Positions 60,403-64,000 of a DNA stretch of 64,000 nt are shown one piece after another. Under the pieces are notes generated by a model, which made no database searches, was not told the DNA's origin, and worked only from the letters and a program-made list of their open reading frames with translations. The stretch spans positions 1-64,000 of the forward strand of contig NZ_BPQX01000054.1 in assembly GCF_022179525.1 (NCBI RefSeq). Direction: 5' to 3'. Source of the stretch: Methylobacterium persicinum (GTDB lineage: Bacteria; Pseudomonadota; Alphaproteobacteria; Rhizobiales; Beijerinckiaceae). Each line of letters starts with the position of its first letter. The first letter of the stretch is position 1. A program made the position numbers and the translations under genes.

Positions 60403-61791
60403 TCAGACATTGCTGGGAGTCGGCCGGGCCGTTTGCAGGACATGGGACGCGGCCAGCCGGCAATCGTGGATGGTCGCCCGAGCCGTGTCGATGGCGATGG
60501 TCACCGCCGACATCGTCCGCGGATCGGGCTCGCGTTCGCGGGCATAGCGCACGACATCCGTCGCCAAGCCATCGACCTCGACGGTCAGCGCCTCGATGGC
60601 CGCAGGATCCTTGAGGGACCGGGCCTGCCCGGTGATCTCCAAGAGTCGGTCCATGACGTCGTCGATGCGCTCCCGGCGCAGGCTCGTCAGGCGTTGGCGC
60701 AGCCAAGCCAGGACCGAGACGAGGCCCCCGGCCAGGGCGCCGAGGAGGTACAGCGTGTCCCCGTAGCGCTCGACGAAGCCGTGCTGCTCGCGCTCGTAAT
60801 AATCGATGGCGCCGGGATGGATCGGGATCCGCGCGCTGGTCGCCGCCACCGTGGTCTCGTAGGCCGGGGCCAGGACGTATTCGGCGGCATCCGTCTGACG
60901 GGCCGCCGCCGTGCGCTTCTCGAAGATCTGCTGGGTGATGTCGGCCGCCACGACCCGGCTGAGCGTGGCGCGGGCCATCAGCCGGTATGAGGCGCCCACG
61001 GTCTTCACGTCGTCCGCCGGTAGTTTCGGGCGGCCGGCGAACAGGCCGCCCGGGATGGTCACGGCCTGGAGCCGGGGAAACCGTTCGATGATGGCGTCGT
61101 CGTCCTCGACCGCGACGAACTCGATCTTGCCGTCCCGGGCCACCGACCGCACCGCGCCGACGAGGGCGATGGCCTTGGGCGCGGAGGGGGCGATGATGCT
61201 GAGGAACGCGTCGATCCGCCTCTCCCGGAAGGCGGCGGGCAGGGCGGCCTCGTCGACGGGCACGAGTTGGACGGTCGCCGGCCCCGGCGGGCCGCCTGCC
61301 ACGGCGGTGTCCATGGCGAGGCCGTGATAGGAGAGAAGGTTCTTGAGCAGCGAATAATCGGCATCTTTCTGGGTGCCGATCCCGAGGCGCCGTCCGCCGA
61401 GCTTGGCGAAGGTCTTGATGCCGGAGGGCTCGGGCGAGACGACGATCATGGCTTGGTCGCGTAGGATGGCCAGCGTCAGGCCATTGGTGGGCATGAGCAC
61501 GTCGGGCCGGACCACCGCGAGGTCGGCCCGCCCATCCTGCAGGGCGGCGGCACTCTCGCGGACGTCGTCGAAGGAGATGATCCGGAGGCGGATCCCCTCG
61601 CCGCCCTCATCCAGGGCATCGGCATAGGCCTTGATCAGCCCCGGCTCGGTGCCGTCCCTGGGTGCCACGGCGATGATGAGGGTGGTGGGCCGCAGGAGAT
61701 ACCACACCGCCGCCCCGCCCAGGCACAGCATGACGACACCCGCCAGCAGCAGGACCTCCCGACGCATCAGGAACGCGGTGATCGTGGCCAT
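60403..61791 (-). CDS. Membrane-anchored TAXI-domain (TRAP-associated) solute-binding protein
   Basis: A 462-residue protein with an unusual layout. An N-terminal membrane helix (LLLAGVVMLCLGGAAVWYLL) anchors a periplasmic TAXI-type binding domain (about 35-335: LIIAVAPRDGTEPGLIKAYADAL; PDVLMPTNGLTLAILRDQA; TTVAATSARIPIHPGAIDYY). A second helix (LYLLGALAGGLVSVLAWL, about 343-360) leads into a cytoplasmic coiled region (RRERIDDVMDRLLEI). No TRAP permease genes adjoin. Free TAXI receptors normally have a cleaved signal, so this may be a sensor or tethered receptor (inference). Tandem with a paralogue at 61918. Confidence 0.78.
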   Translation of the reverse strand: MATITAFLMRREVLLLAGVVMLCLGGAAVWYLLRPTTLIIAVAPRDGTEPGLIKAYADALDEGGEGIRLRIISFDDVRESAAALQDGRADLAVVRPDVLMPTNGLTLAILRDQAMIVVSPEPSGIKTFAKLGGRRLGIGTQKDADYSLLKNLLSYHGLAMDTAVAGGPPGPATVQLVPVDEAALPAAFRERRIDAFLSIIAPSAPKAIALVGAVRSVARDGKIEFVAVEDDDAIIERFPRLQAVTIPGGLFAGRPKLPADDVKTVGASYRLMARATLSRVVAADITQQIFEKRTAAARQTDAAEYVLAPAYETTVAATSARIPIHPGAIDYYEREQHGFVERYGDTLYLLGALAGGLVSVLAWLRQRLTSLRRERIDDVMDRLLEITGQARSLKDPAAIEALTVEVDGLATDVVRYAREREPDPRTMSAVTIAIDTARATIHDCRLAASHVLQTARPTPSNV

Positions 61792-61917
61792 GGGATGGGG
61801 GGCCCTGCATTCGTCCGCAGGCGAAACGCGGCGGTGGCGGTTCGGTGCCGGGACTCAAGCCCCATCTTGGCTGGCACGGAGAAGTCACCCAGGGATGTGG
61901 GCACAGTCCCAGGAGCG

Positions 61918-63420
61918 CTATTCCGCCGCCGGCAGGTGAAGGGCCATCAGCTGGGCGGAGCGGCGGTGGTCGCCCTGGTCCGACATGGGCAGGCCGATCC
62001 GCCGCCTCGCGTCTCCCACGGCTTCGTGGACGCTGTCCACCGCCAGGATCAGGGCGCTCACCGTGCGCAGGTCGATCGACCGTTCGCGGGTATGGGTCAC
62101 CACGTCGGCAATCAGGTCGTCGATCTCCAGGACGATCGTATCCAGTTCCGCCGCCGTCGTGGCCGCGCGGATCTCCCGGAGGATGTCGAGGAGCCGGTCG
62201 AGGACGATGTCGATCCGCTCCCGGCGCTTGCGGGCGAGGCGCTGGCCGAGCCACGCGAAGCCGGAGCCGATGGTGCCGCCGAAGAAGGCCACGAGGTAGA
62301 TGTAATCCTCGTAGCGGTCGAGGAAGGTCTGCTGCTCGCGCTCGAAATAATCCACCGCGCCGGGGTGGTTCGGCAGACGGGCGGAGGTGGCTGCGACGGT
62401 CGTGTCGAAGTCGGGGGCCTTCATCAGCTTCGCGATGGGTGCCACGGCGGCGAGGCGGGAGCGCCATTCGAACAGATGCTGCGTGGCCGAGGCCACGGCG
62501 ACCCGGCTGACCGTGCCCCGGGCCATGAGGCGGTAGGAGGCACCCACGGTATGGATCTCCTCGTCGGGCCGCTTCGGCCGTCCGCCGAAGGTGCCCGCCG
62601 GGATGGTCACGGATTGCAGTTCCGGGAAACGCTGGAGGATCGCATCGCCGTCGGGAACCGAGACGAAGCCGATCTTCCGCTCCGGCGAGCCCGCCTCCAC
62701 TGCCCGGACCACGTTGGCCGCCATCTTCGAAGCAGGGCTCGCGATGACCGCCACCGCATCGACGCGCTTGTCGGCGAGCGCCTGGGCGATCTCCGCCACT
62801 TTCAGGGGCACCACCGTCACGTGGCCCGGCGCCGGCTCCGCGGTCTCTTCGGTGGCGGGGGTGTCGGGCACGAGGTCGTAGAAGGACAGCACGTTCGTGA
62901 CGAAAGGCAGGTCCGCCCCGTGCCGCACCACGATGCCGAGGCGCTTGCGGGCGAGGTCGGGAAACTCGTCGATGTCGCTGTGGTCGGGCCGGGCCACCAC
63001 CAGCGCCTCGTCGTGGAGGATCGCCAGGGTCAGGCCGTTCTCAGGGAGGAACACGTCCGGTCGGACCACCGCGAGGTCGGCCTTGTTCCTCTGGAGGGCG
63101 AGGCCGCTGTCGCGCACGTCCTCGTAGCGGACGATCTTCAGCCGCACATCCTCCCGCGCCCGGTCGAGGGCCGCGGCGTAGGCTTCGATGAGGGAGGCTT
63201 CGGGGCCGTCCTGGGGCCCCACGGCGACCGTCAGGGTGTTCGGCCGCGACAGGTAGACGACCGCGCCCGCGAGCGCGATGAGCCCCAGCGCCACCAGGAC
63301 GAGGAGCCATTCCCGACGCATCAGGACGGACACAGCCGCCCGCAGCCTTCGCTGCAGCGTCCCCGGCAAGGAATCAGGGTCGAGGGCATGGCCCGTCCTG
63401 TCGCGTTGCGCGCGTTCCAT
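61918..63420 (-). CDS. Membrane-anchored TAXI-domain solute-binding protein, paralogue
   Basis: A 500-residue paralogue of the 60403-61791 product with the same order of parts: cytoplasmic start, membrane helix (WLLVLVALGLIALAGAVVYL about 38-57), TAXI domain with NGLTLAIL, VGASYRLMARG and TTVAATSARLPNHPGA, a second helix near AFFGGTIGSGFAWLG and a C-terminal coiled tail (RRERIDIVLDRLLDIL). The domains align along their length, so the pair arose by duplication. The start at 63420 is preferred; a frame from 63486 would overlap recX. Ligand and partner are unknown. Confidence 0.77.
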   Translation of the reverse strand: MERAQRDRTGHALDPDSLPGTLQRRLRAAVSVLMRREWLLVLVALGLIALAGAVVYLSRPNTLTVAVGPQDGPEASLIEAYAAALDRAREDVRLKIVRYEDVRDSGLALQRNKADLAVVRPDVFLPENGLTLAILHDEALVVARPDHSDIDEFPDLARKRLGIVVRHGADLPFVTNVLSFYDLVPDTPATEETAEPAPGHVTVVPLKVAEIAQALADKRVDAVAVIASPASKMAANVVRAVEAGSPERKIGFVSVPDGDAILQRFPELQSVTIPAGTFGGRPKRPDEEIHTVGASYRLMARGTVSRVAVASATQHLFEWRSRLAAVAPIAKLMKAPDFDTTVAATSARLPNHPGAVDYFEREQQTFLDRYEDYIYLVAFFGGTIGSGFAWLGQRLARKRRERIDIVLDRLLDILREIRAATTAAELDTIVLEIDDLIADVVTHTRERSIDLRTVSALILAVDSVHEAVGDARRRIGLPMSDQGDHRRSAQLMALHLPAAE

Positions 63421-63464
63421 CGCTCGTTCATGAAACGCAAACCTGTCCAGATCGTGAAGAACAC

Positions 63465-64000
63465 GTGAAGCGACCCACCGTTGCATCCATCGGGCCAGAT
63501 GCCGTGCCGGCCCAGACGGAACCGCCCCGGCCGCCCAAGCCGGTGAGCGCAGCGTGGCTGGAGCGGGCCGCCCTCGACTACCTGCAGCGCTACAGCGCCT
63601 CGACCGACATGCTTCGCCGCACCCTCGCCCGGCGCGTCGAGAAACGCGCCAGGGCCCGCGACGAAGAGCCTGCCGCTTTCGCGGAGATGATCGAGGCGAC
63701 GGTGGCCCGGGCTGTGTCGGCCGGGCTCGTGGACGACGCCCGATTTGCCGAAGGCCGGCTCGCCGCCCTCCGTCGCCGGGGCACCTCCCGCCGGGCCGCC
63801 GGCATGAAGCTCGCCGCGAAGGGTGTCCCCCGGGATGTGGTCGAAGCGGCCATGGAGGCCGAGCGGGAGGCGAGGCCCGAAGAGGACAGCGAGGAGAAGG
63901 CGGCCTGGGCCTATGCCAAGCGGCGGCGCCTCGGCCCTTACCGCCTGCCCGACAGGCGGGCCGAGCACCGGGAGCGCGACCTCGCCAGCCTCGCCCGCCA
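63465..64000 (+). CDS. recX: Regulatory protein RecX (5' part, runs off the window)
   Basis: Modulator of RecA filaments. From GTG 63465 the frame is open to the window end (178 codons). It shows the RecX repeats: AAWLERAALDYLQRYSASTD, MLRRTLARRVEKRAR, GLVDDARFAEGRLAALRRRG, TSRRAAGMKLAAKGVP and then EEKAAWAYAKRRRLGPYR. The N-terminal 30 residues are proline-rich. It is divergent from the TAXI paralogue with only 44 bases between starts, so their promoters must overlap. The 3' end is not seen. Confidence 0.9.
   Translation, partial: MKRPTVASIGPDAVPAQTEPPRPPKPVSAAWLERAALDYLQRYSASTDMLRRTLARRVEKRARARDEEPAAFAEMIEATVARAVSAGLVDDARFAEGRLAALRRRGTSRRAAGMKLAAKGVPRDVVEAAMEAEREARPEEDSEEKAAWAYAKRRRLGPYRLPDRRAEHRERDLASLAR

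Noticed and set aside
1-64000. CRISPR arrays, prophage or intact insertion sequences
   Set aside because: No regularly spaced direct repeats, phage structural genes or complete transposase with terminal repeats were seen; the palindromes are scattered single units.

Overview
The window is high-GC (roughly 70 percent) bacterial chromosomal DNA with densely packed genes on both strands, GTG and TTG starts, four-base ATGA/GTGA gene overlaps and intergenic palindromes of the type seen in Hyphomicrobiales (Rhizobiales). Gene content points to an alphaproteobacterium, most likely Methylobacteriaceae (Methylobacterium/Methylorubrum). Supporting signs are small DUF6894/DUF2934/DUF3606 proteins, a stand-alone methylmalonyl-CoA mutase small subunit, part of a very-long-chain lipid A acylation cluster, a histidine-rich Zur, and a tRNA-Arg(CCU) gene split by a group I intron. 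The genus is an inference from content; no 16S gene is present.

Layout. 1-8 kb: a TRAP transporter operon (dctP-dctQ-dctM), two GntR/FCD regulators and a large FAD plus Fe-S 2-hydroxyacid dehydrogenase form a probable hydroxy-acid uptake and oxidation module. 8-14 kb: small stress or secreted proteins, the intron-containing tRNA-Arg, a nuclease-like protein with an M48 lipoprotein protease, a glutathione S-transferase, then yidD coupled to an IscU-like gene. 14-24 kb: folE-hisI-patatin, tRNA-Gly, NUDIX and FAH hydrolases, a D-2-hydroxyacid dehydrogenase, hslV, queG with a GST, and uppP. 24-30 kb: mutA/mcmB, two secreted proteins, a ComM-type AAA protein, an SGNH hydrolase and an NAD(P)-dependent epimerase. 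30-38 kb: znuB-znuC facing zur across a palindrome that may be the Zur box, then selB, a CYTH-CHAD protein and a Zn-dependent amidohydrolase.

39-44 kb: ketoacyl-ACP synthase, ketoacyl reductase, an SH3-like protein, a Zn alcohol dehydrogenase and a lipid A acyltransferase, resembling the acpXL-lpxXL cluster but without acpXL and fabZ. 44-49 kb is accessory in character: a decayed IS5-family transposase, a secreted phospholipase A2-like protein, a coupled pair of tiny membrane proteins divergent from a DUF6502/DUF5666 pair with repeated GTGGGA sites between them, and ada. 49-64 kb: a YebC-type regulator, an SDR, hslU (about 31 kb from hslV), a SulP transporter, a 784-base gene-poor stretch, grpE, glnD, an orphan sulfonate/nitrate-type binding protein, two tandem membrane-anchored TAXI-domain paralogues, and the 5' part of recX running off the end.

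Two families of dispersed palindromes recur between genes: a CCTCATCCTGAGG type (2 loci) and a GCGAAGCAATCC type (5 loci). No CRISPR array, prophage or intact insertion sequence was seen.
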